64,000 nucleotides of DNA. Origin: Hygrocybe punicea (taxonomy: Eukaryota > Basidiomycota > Agaricomycetes > Agaricales > Hygrophoraceae). A program made the translations under genes and the position numbers. Of this stretch, positions 1 to 11,135 are shown piece by piece; the stretch's first letter is position 1; the number at the start of each line of letters is the position of its first letter. A model generated the notes under the pieces. The model was not told the DNA's origin. It was given only the letters and a program-made list of their open reading frames with translations, and did no database searches. The DNA lies in NCBI GenBank assembly GCA_963556145.1, contig OY744462.1:8122001-8186000 (forward strand). Direction: 5' to 3'.

Positions 1-655
1 CGACTCCCCAAAGAAGCTAAACAGTTTGGCGTCGGATGGAAAATGAAATTGGTGAAATGTTCTCACTCATCTTTCGAGTGTTTCTGAGATGGGCATAATG
101 GGCACGTACAGTCGTCCATACTCTCATTGTCCACCTATACTGCAATGGGAAGCCTCTTAGCCAGTCCTCGCTGAAACTTCGTCTCACAGCGTGTAAACGT
201 TCCTCCGCTCTCTCGCCGTCTTTTCCCCTGTACCTGTTATCCCATCCCATCAGATAACCTTCTTCATTCTTCGTGCATCGCAACATGGGAGGTGTCAAGT
301 AGGCAGTCGGCTATTGTGGTATAATACCTTTCTCTCAGGCAATGCCCTGTTTTGAACCTAACCTGAAACACACTCCACGATAATCTGGATACTTTGTAGA
401 CTTCATACTCTTCACAAGTACTGCATTTCCATGCCACCTCCATTGCCCCCAGCAGGATTATCCAGGATACGAGTATTCCTGGACGCAGGGAAGCAGGCGA
501 TAGTGATAATCGTCACGATAGTAACGACACAGGTGGGAGTAAGCGGGGAGAAGCAACCATGATCAATACGCTTGCTTCGTTGCGAGTTTGGTTTAAGACT
601 GATAACTTCCAACTTTCCACTAGTTCTGACCCCTGTTCTGGTTATAGATTTTGCA
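1..655. other. No gene recognised
   Basis: Short overlapping frames occur on both strands here, but none shows a recognisable domain, a convincing start or a splice pattern. It is probably the decayed flank of the pseudogene that follows. Confidence 0.5.
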
Positions 656-1444
656 ATGGCAAACTTAATCCGCTCTGCCAAGTCAGGCAGCGACTGGTCA
701 GCGAACGAGTTATTGGCTTACAACATAGGCGTTCGTGTCCAGAACGCTTTAGGATTCTTTGGTCGAGAGCTCGGCTCAATCGATCATTTAGATTCCAACC
801 TCTGTTCCACCATCCATCGCCACCAATTTCTCGAAGGAGACCTATCGTTTTCTCTCATATTTGGACCTTGCGTCGCGTGCTAACTCCGGCAAGGAAAGCG
901 CCATCGATGACTTCGGGAGGAGCGTGCTTGAGGTGACGGGCTTTGACGAGATAAGGACGGTCATACGTTCGCGCTTTAGCATTCCCTTCACCATCTGTGG
1001 TGATCCCGGAAGGGCTGCCAATATGGATGTCTGCCTTGTTCATCTTAACTCGATGATTCTTTTGGTCGTTCAAGGAGACAAGACGACCCAGAGCACACGT
1101 GTGTCTGAAGCCCAAGTCATTGCTGAGGCAATCGCCACCTTTCAGTATAATAACGCAAAGCGTCCCGACCTCGACCTCCAACCTCTTGACTCCATGACCA
1201 TTCCTTGCATCACCATGGTAGGAACACGGCCATTCTTTTACAAGGTGCCAGTTACAATGTCAGTGATGCCATTATTACCAGACAATATCCCCAGCACCCT
1301 ACCATCGTAACTCGTTGCGCTCCGCCCGCCCGCCGTCGAGTGTCAGAAGGCATGGAGGTTGCAGATTATCGTAAGGTTGCCTTGCAATACTATGATGCGT
1401 TCCGCGGATTGGCGAAAGACTGTTGGAGTGCATTTCCTGACTGA
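656..1444 (+). pseudogene. PD-(D/E)XK-like fungal protein, frameshifted
   Basis: Three consecutive frames make one protein if two small frameshifts are bridged: ATG at 656 to about 848, then about 849 to 1255, then 1255 to the TGA at 1442. The first break lies in a run of T at 847-850, where one extra T would explain it. The middle block (NMDVCLVHLNS..ILLVVQGDK..AEAIATFQYNN..ITMVGTRPFFYKVPVT) resembles a large family of hypothetical fungal proteins. That family has an Asp and a Q/E-x-K strand arranged like a PD-(D/E)XK nuclease core, so a nuclease-like fold is an inference from this pattern only. The closing VSEGMEVADYRKVALQYYDAF also fits the family's C-terminus. No substrate is known. The gene sits just left of a Crypton-like remnant and could be host-derived or transposon cargo. 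With two frameshifts it is not expected to give a full protein. Confidence 0.6.
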
Positions 1445-1591
1445 CTTTAAGGTACAGTGGCGAGCCATAAATCCGACTGGTTAACAAGGCTAACAACGTG
1501 AAATAGGGGAAGGGGGGCCAATTGTATCACAGATCATCCCAAATCATTCCACTGTAAAGTCTCCTATGTACAAGTTAGCAGTACTATATAT

Positions 1592-4090
1592 ATATAGAGT
1601 ATACGCTGGGGTCGGCCTAGGCCCCGGTTACCTTGCCGGTAACCCCTCGTTGCGGTAACCAGGGGTCACCAACGCCAAACACAGCATATACAGGCGTAAA
1701 GCAACCGGCATCTGGCCGTCCCCATGAAATTTGAAATATTGGAACTCCGCAAACCTTCGTGTTCACGTCGCTGTCACCCACCCCCCCCTCAAAAGACTGC
1801 CCTGCTCGCGCGACAAACGCACGCAGCATGTGCCAGTGAGCTGCTGGCTAGCATTGATTTCAAGTACACTATAGCCCTCTAATACACCAGCCTGAGCCCC
1901 CTCTCTCACACGCATTTTTCAACGTTCACCCACCCCCTCCCTTCACCTTTGCGGCGCGCCGGCGCCCCTTGGATCTGAGCGATCCCATCTTCCAACCAGG
2001 TCCCTGTGTCCGCTTACACCTCCGAGACAGTGTCATTGGCTGAATAGATCAACTTTGGGCCACGCGGAACGCTTCTCTCAATTAGTGAGTGTCCCTTTCC
2101 ACATCTTGCTTCCATCCGGCCCTTTTTTGACCTTTGCTCATCTATAAAAGACGGCCAGTAGGCATCTCATGTCCCCTCTCAAGACCCCCCCCCTCCCTCA
2201 CCTGTTGGCCATCAGCGAGACCTCGCGACTCGCCGTTTACATTGTTTGTAACCCCCCCCCTCCTTCCTCACCCAGCCGTGTCATTTACCAGCCCCACAGC
2301 GTCAACCAGAGGCCATCGGACATGTTGGAACCATTGCAGGCCCCCGTGGAGTGTCCGTCATTGCCCGTTGCACCTAAGCGGCGCCACCTTGATGCCGTGA
2401 TATGCCAAGATGACATTGGAGAGGCGCGCCATGCTTTCGACCCATTGGCTCCCTCCCCAATCCTGTCGCAGCCCATGTTGGATGACAGCACCATGGAAGG
2501 CCGCCCCCTCTCGCCCTTGCGGCAATCGGTGTCCCCAAATGGGGTGAGCGCACAGAGCCCTGTGCCCTTGATTGGCCCACCTGCATGCCCTGCTTCTCCG
2601 CCTCGTGAGACCATGGCATGCCCCATCTCGCCACGCACTCAATGGTCAATGGACGTCCTCGAGAAAGATTCTCATCGGCTCCGCCTTGAGATGGTTCAGC
2701 AGGAGCAGAGTGGGAAACAGACCAAGAAGACTTATGACCGACACCTCAAGAGCTATCGGGATTGGTGGGAGCGAACGCAGGCTGAGATTGCCGCTGGGGA
2801 CTCAGCATGAGTCCCTCTTCCTGCCTTTCCGATCACGGCTACCAAGGTCGCACATTTCCTCCAATATGAGTCTACGCGAGGGAAGGTACATATACCTTTT
2901 TGACATGTTGCAGGCTGGTGCTGACATTTTCCCATGCAAGCGCAAACGTGGCAGTAACGAGATGATCGCTGGCTCCTCTGTTGGGGTGTCACACGTCAAA
3001 GGGGTTGTGTCGGCCCTTGAATTCCACCGATTCCACCACCAGCATGAATACCCGCATGATTCTGCTGCTCAGATCAGCCTCCGCTCGGATAGCCGTATCA
3101 CCGCTTTTGAAAAAGCTGTTCAGCACAATGAGCCTAAACGCGCCGATGATGCCCAGGTCCTCAAAGTGGCAGGGAGCTCATCAGGTGCGTGCCCCCCCAT
3201 TAACCCAATGTGTGCAGCGGTGGCGACTGACACATCCTTCCAGACACTTACTCGGCGAAGGAGCTTGAGAGCTGCTCCATTTGGTGCCTAACCAATGCAG
3301 CCAGCAGCCGTGAGCGGCTGTTCATTGCTATTCGGGATCGGGCCATGATGTTGCTATCAAGCCAGACAGCATTCCAAGGTGAGAGTGCTCGGATGCTGCT
3401 CTGGTCTGATTTGTTTCAGACCATGATCCCCTTCAATGATGTTGCGCCTGGGTGTCAGATTCCGGTGAGTGATGTTTTTGAATATGCAAGGTGGGAAGAC
3501 GAAGGCTCACCGTTACTTACGATTTATTCAGGCCTTGGCGGCGCTCACAGACAATGTGAAGCACTACCTGTACCCAGAGGTCACAAGCATCACCGCCATC
3601 TGGGAGGAGTGGGCAAATGGCCTGGATGGCTACCTCTCCACACGCCAACTTGAGGAGCGGTGGGGGGCAAAGTGGAGACGGAATCTGCCCACCTTGAAGA
3701 CACCCCACGCATGTCGGAAGAAGGTTGTACGGCTGGTACAGGAGCTGTCAAACCGGCACCACTGGGACACGAAGCTTGCCCTTCGCTTCTTGCGTGAGAA
3801 ATATGAACCGCACTTTTCGGCTCGGAAGTTCTGTGAGTATCTCCAGAAGAAAGGAGGGACTGGGTGGGAAGATGTTGTGTCTGCCGCAGGAGGGTACACT
3901 TGATAAATATGCTTAATTCTACTTACTATTTTGTAATATACTAGCCATATTGAAACTGGTTCCCTCAATACATGCAGCCAAAGTCGCAAGGTAACCAGGC
4001 CAAAGACGGAAGCGTGAGAACATGCTCATGTGATGAGTAAACGGCAGTAAACCGGTGGCCACCGGACCTTTTATACATATATATATCACT
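1592..4090. mobile_element. Possible element enclosing the Crypton-like gene
   Basis: Both edges lie in TATATA runs (1587-1598 and 4074-4087). Just inside are GC-rich sequences that pair imperfectly in inverted orientation: a GGTC..CCGGTTAC block near 1610-1628 on the left, and on the right at 4048-4070 the complement of a GGTCCGG..CCGGTTTAC block. The design (TA-rich target, then GGTAAC/CCGG-rich termini) resembles the ends of the large element at 25.3-45.1 kb. Cryptons normally lack terminal inverted repeats, so the gene may have been caught inside another element. The borders are approximate. Confidence 0.3.
2321..3904 (+). pseudogene. Crypton-like tyrosine recombinase, decayed
   Basis: The N-terminal part (about 2650-3180) reads TKKTYDRHLKSYRDWW, then PITATKVAHFLQYEST, then VGVSHVKGVVSALEFHR, HNEPKRADDAQVLK and DTYSAKELESCSIWCLTN. 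These blocks characterise agaricomycete proteins related to the CBF3/Ndc10-like, Crypton-type tyrosine-recombinase family. The C-terminal exon (about 3530-3903) reads ITAIWEEWANGLDGY..WGAKWRRNLPTLKT..RKKVVRLVQELSNR..ALRFLREKY, matching the GCR1_C DNA-binding domain found at the end of these proteins. The central catalytic region with the Arg..HxxR..Tyr residues was not found between about 3480 and 3530, so it appears deleted. An in-frame TGA at 2808-2810 replaces what is probably a Trp codon. The frame also changes near 2886, where the only GT..AG pair would give an intron of 28 bp, too short to be credible. The ATG at 2321 was chosen because it opens the frame; ATG 2169 is an alternative. Confidence 0.7.
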
Positions 4091-4198
4091 CGATCTGGAG
4101 AGGGTCAGGTTAGTTACTGTACCTAGACGTAGCCTGAGGCGTGAGATAAATGTGATCCAAGTCTGAAGCGTGGTTGGAACGCCGAAGTCTTGTTATTA

Positions 4199-4923
4199 CT
4201 GTACCAATCCGGTCAATTCGCCAGGCCATGTGACGCGTGACATGAAAGGTGAATCTGCCAATTTGCCACAAACGGTCATGACGCGTGACAGGGGAAATTT
4301 TTACCTCCTAAGTACTTAGATGGACGCAATATATCCAAATTTCTTTCTCTGAGGATGCTTGAGCTCAATATTCCACCTGAAATTCTCCAGCACACCCTCC
4401 CGAATCAAAATTTGTCCATCAATGCCTTTGTTGCCTTCAAGATCCCACTGGCACCACTAAATAATACACCTCCCGAGCATCACTTGAAGCTTCACACATT
4501 GTCATTGTGGCCAAACACACCCAAATGTTGTCAACGCATTGGCACATGTGAGAATGGTGGCTTGATGGTGACAGCGGAAGCAGAAGACATAAATGTGGTA
4601 CCAATATCCACCAAAAGAGTGGGGGAGGATTCGGAGGAAGGTGAAAAGGAGGAGAGTGAAAAGGAGGTGGAGGTGGGCAGAGGGAAGCGCAAGAAAGTCG
4701 CGAACAGGCTGTACCGTTTCTCAGACTTCACAACGCACGCCGATGTCGATTGAATCATTCATTACCATAATTACTATATTTAGACATATAGCCCATAAAT
4801 GGAAATGGTCTGGCGAATTCACTGATATCCTAGGTGACACGTGACAAGCGTGACAAGCGTGACATTTCGCCGTTTTGGAAACCTGTGTGACACGTGACAG
4901 GCGAATTGACCGGATTGGTACAG
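4199..4923. mobile_element. MITE with 24-bp terminal inverted repeats
   Basis: The 24 bases at 4199-4222 (starting CTGTACCAATCC) are the exact reverse complement of 4900-4923 (ending GGATTGGTACAG). Both outer ends abut TA, the target duplication expected of the Tc1/mariner superfamily. Inside each end the similarity continues more loosely through GTGACgCGTGACA-type motifs. At about 725 bp and without a transposase, it is a non-autonomous element. Its perfect termini suggest fairly recent movement. Confidence 0.85.
4355..4753 (+). CDS. Hypothetical protein within the MITE
   Basis: A 132-codon ATG-to-TGA frame lies wholly between the MITE's inverted repeats. The first half is unremarkable (LNIPPEILQHTLPNQN). 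The second half is acidic and basic by turns (EDSEEGEKEESEKEVEVGRGKRKK), looking like a nuclear linker, and it ends in LYRFSDFTTHADVD. No domain was recognised. It may be captured host sequence or a residue of the parent element. Expression is doubtful. Confidence 0.3.
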   Translation: MLELNIPPEILQHTLPNQNLSINAFVAFKIPLAPLNNTPPEHHLKLHTLSLWPNTPKCCQRIGTCENGGLMVTAEAEDINVVPISTKRVGEDSEEGEKEESEKEVEVGRGKRKKVANRLYRFSDFTTHADVD

Positions 4924-5529
4924 TATATCCAGAACTAGCTGTCATCCGAGGAGACATATCCATCAATATCCAGACTTCGACTTTAGTTATAATCATTGTC
5001 ATTCTCTGGATAGAACTATTATCCTTCTCTCATTTACATCTGTTTCGAGCATCAGGAAAGTGAGGGGAGTATGATAAGGCCTTAACATCCTTTATCGAGT
5101 TTAAAAAATAATTTTACTCAAGTCTAATAGATGAGAGCTTTTCTGCTATGCATCACATTGATACTGCAAGCATCCTGCTCACGCGATTTTGCCATATCCC
5201 CTTCAATGGAGTAATTCCCTCACACAGGCGTACCTCCTTTCTGACAATGTGTAACTCTACTCTCATCCCTCTACCTTTCTCTGTAGGCCATACTTACCAC
5301 ATTGACTCACCACATTGGTTCACCCAGGAGTAAAGGATTATTTTTTATTCTCTTTTTCATCTCTGAATAAATTCCATCAAATATCTTTTTATGACTTCTC
5401 ATACCAATGTGGACTCAGGGTCTTTGCAGAGACAGACCAGAACGGAATTGTTCACACACACATCAAATTCACAAGCACCATTGCAGCTTTCCAGTCAAGC
5501 ACCATGAGAAGAAGCTATCTCTTCTGAGG

Positions 5530-6420
5530 CGAATGTATCTACAACCCCAGAATTCCTTGCTAGGCTGGATATCACTCAACAATGGGAACTCATTCTCAAT
5601 GCTTTCAGGAGAGGAGCTACCACCAAGTCCAACACTTTCCTTGCTCTCGCAGATACAATCCCTGGATCTAGGGAACTCGACAGCGCAGGAAGCAGTGCTC
5701 TCGCATCCTACCTCAACATGCTTGACAGGTATGACTCAGCAACCAACACCATTCCTGGACCAATTATCCGTGACAAAATCGACTCACCATGCCCCATTTC
5801 TCCGTGAGCGGATAGGGCTCACACTGTTGGACTGGATAAAACCCACATTATTGGACAGGATAAAACCCACGCTGCCAGACCGGATGCATCTCGCACATCC
5901 TTGGTGGAACGAGACAACAAACCAAAATGAAGGAGAGTCAATGACTCCGCCCTTCCTTGGACCATTGCGAATCTTATCAGGGATGCCATACTCAAACCCA
6001 AACTCGCCAAGACACGTCGTCTCCTTCTTGAATTCTCAAAGGACTTCAAATATGTCCTCAGCTCACTCCTCAACTCCACGAGCCATATCTCCTTCCCAGA
6101 GTCTGAGTGGACTGCTCTCATCAAGGGCCAATCTATCAACCTTGACAAGGTCATCACCCACCACCACTCTGTCTCTCACAACACTCAGATGTCCCAAAGA
6201 CTCAGTGATGGCATTCAACTCTGCTTCAGCTTGTCCGACCCTATCAAGTCTGTCAAGACTGTCGGGGAATGGGTCATGGCCTTAGGCAAGGCCTCAGAAG
6301 TGACCCTTTGGGTGTTTCCCCACTGGGAGCAGGAACTGCAACATTATCAACACTACGTTGTAGTGATCGCAGCCTGTGTAGGTGCGGAATCGTGTTTGCG
6401 AGCACTGTCAATGGAATAGA
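5530..6420 (+). pseudogene. Retroelement gag-like protein, broken
   Basis: Reading TTPEFLARLDITQQWELILNAF onward from about 5535 gives a protein-like frame. It passes a TGA near 5806 and another near 5927, then runs open as LPWTIANLIRDAILKPKLAKTRRLLLEF.. SEWTALIKGQSINLDKVITHHHSVSHN.. VGEWVMALGKASEVTLWVFPHWEQELQHY to a TAG at 6418. The phrase pattern (PESEW, then a G-x-x-x-NLD segment, then W..A..A..FVFPH) is one I associate with gag-like proteins of tyrosine-recombinase or DIRS-type retroelements in basidiomycetes. No zinc finger or reverse transcriptase follows. A ten-residue phrase repeats around 5820-5880 (LD-I-KPT and D-IKPTL units). It is a truncated remnant. Confidence 0.45.
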
Positions 6421-6696
6421 AACTCAAAACTCAACTTGTTTGTAACTATGTACACAAGCCACTATAGAGGTACTGTATAGTATCTATAAATGGACTGTGG
6501 TGAAGAAATGGTGAAGTGGGATTGTAAAGAAGATAATAAGAGAATATGCATGCAGAGAGATATCAATCTCTACATCCACTAGGGACACTAATAGAGACTG
6601 TCCTCAGTTGCACACAAGGCAAGGAATAACAAAATGAATGAATAAAAGGGTGGGAAGGGAGGCAAGGGACAACACAGAAAAGAGCAAAGAAACAGA

Positions 6697-6733
6697 AAGA
6701 AAGAAAGAAAGAAAGAAAGAAAAAAAAAAAACT
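6697..6733 (+). repeat. (GAAA)n / poly-A microsatellite
   Basis: A run of GAAA tetramers passes into a pure A run. On the minus strand this lies just downstream of the Ser/Pro-rich frame ending at 6741. Confidence 0.9.
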
Positions 6734-6740
6734 AATCAAC

Positions 6741-8147
6741 TCAACAAGAATCTTCCAACACATAATCTTCCAACTTCTCTAACTGATCAGCCAACTTTAC
6801 CATCTTTTGCTCCAAAACTTTGATGGCCTTAAGAGATAACAATGCTGACTCAAGAGCACACAGGGTTGCAGTGGGTATGTCGTCAATGGCAAAGGACTCC
6901 AGCTTGGATGGTGAAGAGGACATGACCTCAAATAGGCCAGTGTGAACTTGTGGATAGGGACTGTCATGGAGGCCATTTTCAAAGGGGGAGGACACATGGG
7001 GAGGTGATGAGGATGAGGGAGACAACGAAGAAGGCCTATTTGGGGACCACAGGGATGATGGCGACAATGTAGGTAGAGATGGGGGCCAAAACAAGGGGGA
7101 AACAGGGGCAGAAGCATCAATATGCACCAGGCTGCATTTCTCCAGGGCCAGTGCAGATGCGGACGGTGACGGCATGTCGATACCTGATGCCAGTGATGAC
7201 AGAGAGGGCATGGATGCAGAGGGCAGGTGAAACGGAGGCAAAACGGGGTCGGATATGGTGGATTTGGTCGAAAACAAGGCATGTTGGGTGTCGATGTGGT
7301 TTTCTGGGGACGGTGTGGGCTCAGACAGCGGGGGTGTGTCACGGTCCATGTCTGGGGATGACGGTGAGGGCATAGATGGTGATGGCAGATGAAATGAGAT
7401 GGAAACGGGGGCGTATGCGTCGATACGCATCGAAAATGGCATCCGTTGGGTGTAGGTGGACATAGACGGGTGTACGAAGTCATGGAGCAGCGGTGCATGG
7501 GCGTAGCAGGATGGGGTTGAGCGTGGGGTCATGGTATGGGCTACCAATTGGGCCTGCGAGGCTCTGTGGGGTGGATCGTGGGTGTGCAGGGTTGACTGGG
7601 GTAGCGGGTGACATGGTGTGTTGGGGGCATCGAAGAAGGATGGGGGTGGACTCGTTTGGGATGGGAGGGGGCCATACAGAGGCGCGGGGGCGTGAATGTG
7701 GGTGTAGGGGCTGGTCTATGGGTCCAACATTGGTCCTGGATGGTGGAACGCAGGGGCCAATGGTGGGGCGATGTGGGATGGCGTTGGGGGCTTGAACGTG
7801 GTGGGGGCAGCTTGTACGGCATCATGGAGGGTGATATGGGGGTCCTGGTGGTGGTATGCAGCTGCCAGGGGTCGAAATGAGAGCAGAACAGGGGTGGATG
7901 TGTCAATATGCACGTGGACACATTTTCCTGGGGCTGGCATGGGCACAGATGGCGACGGTGTGTCATGGTTGGCCTCTGGGGATGACAGCAGGTATGTAGG
8001 TGCAAACATTGTCAGGGACCTTGAAATGCTGAGCTTGAGCCATACCGAAGGGTCAGCAGGTGAAGAGGATGAAACGGGCAGTTGAAAAGAGTCCACTCGC
8101 ACAAGACCAAGTGAGTAGTATGCATTTTTGACATCAAGTCCATTCAA
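6741..8147 (-). pseudogene. Ser/Pro-rich repeat protein with one internal stop
   Basis: On the minus strand one frame runs from ATG 8147 to the TGA at 6741 for about 468 codons, broken only by a TAG at 7718-7716 (a CAG Gln codon is a likely ancestor). The protein is low-complexity, rich in Ser, Pro, Thr and His. It contains at least three diverged copies of a roughly 60-residue unit marked by HIDASAPVS.. and a PSPSMPSPSS-like run. The C-terminal 50 residues (LCALESALLSLKAIKVLEQKMVKLADQLEKLEDYVL) form a plausible coiled coil. The conserved frame over 1.4 kb of biased composition suggests a protein that was translated until recently. Its function is not recognised; retroelement gag N-termini and fungal transcription-factor linkers can both look like this. 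Confidence 0.45.
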
Positions 8148-8171
8148 CTAATGTAACTCTCAATGTTGCAA

Positions 8172-8665
8172 AAGATGCCATGACTGATGGCCGACTTATA
8201 CCTGCATCAAAGGCAGGGTCACTGCTTGTACCGAATGCCACCAGGCGAAAGTCAAGTGCATTTGGCTGGAGGATGATGAATGGTCTGGCATTGGGGAAGC
8301 TGGCCCAAGCCAGAAGAAGTTGAAGACAGTACTGAAGCAAGCACCAGTGCTGAGTTTCAAGAAAATCTGAAAGGTGACCTTGAAGTTGACGATGCCAGTG
8401 GAACAAGGGCCAGGGCTGAACTCAACTACATCTATGATGGATCTTCAGCCCCAAAAATCAACCATCCATACACTGAGCCTGAGCCCAAGATTGACACTGA
8501 TGGACTCCCCACTCTCCCCAATCCCTTCTGAATTGCCATCACCAAAGCTTTCTCCCCCTCATAATCGGGCCCAGTTGAAGAAAGCCAAAGGGAAGGGCAA
8601 AGAGGTGGTGAAGGTTGGTGAGAAGTCAGTGAAATTGGGTATACCGGAAAGATGTAAGCACTTTA
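8172..8665 (+). pseudogene. Zinc-cluster-like remnant
   Basis: One frame reads CKRCHD, a stop, then YTCIKGRVTACTECHQAKVKCIWLEDDEW. Its Cys spacing resembles the compact Cys motifs (CxxC..C..CxxCxxAKxKC) of fungal zinc-cluster-like proteins. A Ser/Pro-rich and Lys-rich tail follows in a second frame (SPIPSELPSPKLSPP.. KKAKGKGKEVVKVG). A stop in the Cys cluster and a frame change near 8370 make it non-functional. Such small Cys-cluster proteins are often found beside basidiomycete transposons. Confidence 0.35.
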
Positions 8666-8817
8666 TCTATTTTTTTACACTTAATTGACTCATGGTGCCT
8701 ATATGTAGCTACCTTATACCCATTGGTTTTCTATCCTCAAAGGATGGATGTCCTTGGTGAAATGAGCAGCACCAAGGTTATGAATGGTGATGGGCTGGCT
8801 GTTATGGATCACTTCTG

Positions 8818-10446
8818 TGACGGGCTCCGGCAACAATCAACTTAACTAGGGATCGGATTCCAGAGAAGAGGACAGCAGTTTTCATTGTTGCTTATAGCTG
8901 AGACAACACTGCTAAGAAGGGGGGGTCAAGGTCTAATGTCATTGCGAGCCGTGGGGGTTACCCAAAACAAGATGAGTCTGCCCCAAGAACCAGACTAAAC
9001 GTAAAGAAAGGAAAAGAAGAAAAAGTCCGAACCAACAACAAGGACAGTAGATATAGTGACTGGTCTTGAGGGGAGGTAAATAGAAATACAACCATGAAGC
9101 CACAACATGTCCAACTCTACCATGTGTTCACCATGAGGCATACATGAGGCGTCCTCATGTCGATGTTCTCGCGATCCAACTGGAGGCCCGGGTGTCATTG
9201 AGGATAGAAGAGGTCTGGATGACTCGGATGATTTGTCATCAGATCATGTGATGTGCAGAATTGCCTATTCAGGGTCTACACTTGCTGTAACAGGCAAGTG
9301 CGCAGTCTGGCAAGTGCATTGCACAGTCGGGTCGAAGATGGGTATCGTCCAGTGTGGGGTTGGTGATCAGAGTGTCTTGAGGTAGCATGGATAAAGCGAC
9401 AAGGTTGGTATAAAAGAAAATGAAGGAATGTATGGAAGGAAAACCAACTAGGACAGTGGGCTAGTCGAGGTCAGACATATGGAACAGCATAAGCTGTACC
9501 GGATGACGATGTCTGTGTCAATGACGTATCGAGGAGCGATGTCTTGTCCTGTTTGTGGAACAAGAAGGTCCACTTGATGTTGGTATTTGTCCAAGAAAGG
9601 GTATCATTGTAAACGAGTGTGGGAGGTATCAAGGTCATAGATGGAAAAGGATAAATGAACGTGGGTCCAGGTTTCGAGTCATGGCATGAGTGACAAGCTG
9701 TGGGAACAAGTCGTCGGGTACTGCATTGAAGCGGTGTCGTGTGAACAATATACGATAGGGGTTGGTTCACTGTTTGGGAAGTCGTATGGTCTGTGGTCGA
9801 AGTCCAAAAGAGTATGCTCCGGCAATGGTCGGATTAGAGAGAACAGTGAAATGTCTCGTGATCGGGGATTGTTCAGAGTTCGCATGCAGGTGAGGAATGT
9901 TGTCGGATCGTCAGGGAGGATAATGGTAGGCACAGGGTATGAATATGGAAACCAAATATCCGGGAATGGCAATTGTCAATTACGTGTCGATATATTGTCG
10001 AGGTGGAAGTCAGAAGTATCAATGGCGGAAGGGTTTCGGTGCCGATGCCAAAGATAGATCATAACAAGGTAGAAACCGATCAGGAAGGTGATGGCAATGC
10101 TGCCAATAACAATTACGGTAATGAGCTGTGTCGGGAGTACAGCCATTGTGATCGGTTTGTCGTGGGATAGCGTAAACAAGATATCGAAGGGAAAAGACAA
10201 TGTCAGTGATGTCCATCGGCAAGGAGACTATTCGGTACAACAAGGTCACGTGGGATATGTCCATGGTTGGTCTGGATTGTTCTAGAAGAAGAAAGGATAA
10301 AAAGAGAACAAGGACAATAATAAACAACGATGTCCAAAAGAAGACAAAAGGTAAAAGGAAACGAAAAAGGAGGGTATGGTAAAGTGGAATTGTCATCGTG
10401 GGTAGTGGAGTCGGAATCGGAGTTGCGGAGTTGAAAAATGTAACAC
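8818..10446. repeat. Long inverted repeat, left arm
   Basis: This arm, reverse-complemented, matches 14268-15905 along its whole length, including the encoded proteins described under the right arm. The inner end (GTGTTACATTT) and the outer end (CGGCAACAATCAACTTAA) are shared by both arms. Divergence is moderate and looks like scattered point changes. Confidence 0.9.
9471..10200 (-). pseudogene. Membrane-protein-like frame (left-arm copy)
   Basis: The frame starting at 10200 encodes a segment with one strong transmembrane helix (TQLITVIVIGSIAITFLIGF) followed by a basic stretch YLWHRHRNPSA. After a TGA the same frame continues as PFPDIWFPYSYPVPTIILPDD.. to about 9679. A second TGA and LETWTH.. 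follow. The same two TGA codons occur in the right-arm copy, so they predate the split of the two arms or arose by the same CGA-to-TGA change. No family was recognised. Confidence 0.35.
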
Positions 10447-10667
10447 TGGCACTCAAGGCCAGGGTACAAGCATTGGAGGCCAAGGTGCAAGGGTTGAAAT
10501 TGATGATGGAGACATTCCGGGAAACAATGACTCAAGGTCACCATCATGAATTGGAATGGGGCCCAATCCTGCTGGAAGCGACACCTCACCCAGTGGAGGA
10601 AGAACCAATTCCTGTTCCCATTCAGTTAGCAAGTTTCCTGCAAGACCTGCCAGAAGAATGGCAGTGA
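10398..10667 (+). CDS. Short coiled-coil protein fragment
   Basis: An 89-codon ATG-to-TGA frame. Its N-terminal half (ELKNVTLALKARVQALEAKVQGLKLMMETFR) has a regular heptad pattern and should form a coiled coil. The remainder is Pro/Glu-rich. It straddles the inner edge of the left inverted-repeat arm, so only its start belongs to the repeat. The same sort of short heptad block occurs in the Ser/Pro-rich frame ending at 6741. Function is unknown. Confidence 0.3.
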   Translation: MGSGVGIGVAELKNVTLALKARVQALEAKVQGLKLMMETFRETMTQGHHHELEWGPILLEATPHPVEEEPIPVPIQLASFLQDLPEEWQ

Positions 10668-10978
10668 TCCTGGCCAGGCTCCAGCAAGGATCAGCACACT
10701 TTGGCCCCACAAGAAACTTTAGCCACCAGGGTGTCTACATCATCTTTGAAGAGAGACTGGTTGACCATAACGCTGTTGGTGCTGATTGGGGATGTGATTA
10801 GGTCCCCATTTTTATTATCTCCTTCAAAGTCACCAGGGAAGATCCGAACATCCACTGAATTGTCGTCCTGAGCTGTATCATGTTTTTATATATATATTGT
10901 TGTACATAATGATTTTCAGTTTAATATATACCCAGCCATAACATTAGTCTGAAGATAAAATATGTTAATCTCAACCAC

Positions 10979-11135
10979 AATCAATGTCTCTGTCAATGCT
11001 GAGGTCAATGCTGAGGTCAACACCGAGTTCAATGCCAGGTTCAATGCCAAGGTCAATGCTGAGGTCAACGCCGAGGTCAACACCAAGATCAGAGCCAAGG
11101 TCAACACAAAGGTCCACGTTGATCTCAATGCTCCT
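10979..11135 (+). repeat. 12-bp minisatellite (VNAE-type)
   Basis: About a dozen units of the form GTCAATGCTGAG with point variants; they would encode VNAE/VNTK repeats. The tract stays open in the plus frame from 10962 to 11420, but nothing around it looks like a real gene. Confidence 0.8.

Noticed and set aside
2572..3291. 239-codon plus frame as a gene in its own right
   Set aside because: Only its second half reads as the recombinase family; the first half is a shadow of the Pro-rich N-terminal exon in another frame.
8806..8850. Primer-binding site for an LTR retrotransposon next to the inverted repeat
   Set aside because: The sequence beside the repeat end does not look like the 3' end of a tRNA complement, and no pol gene is present, so an LTR identity could not be supported.
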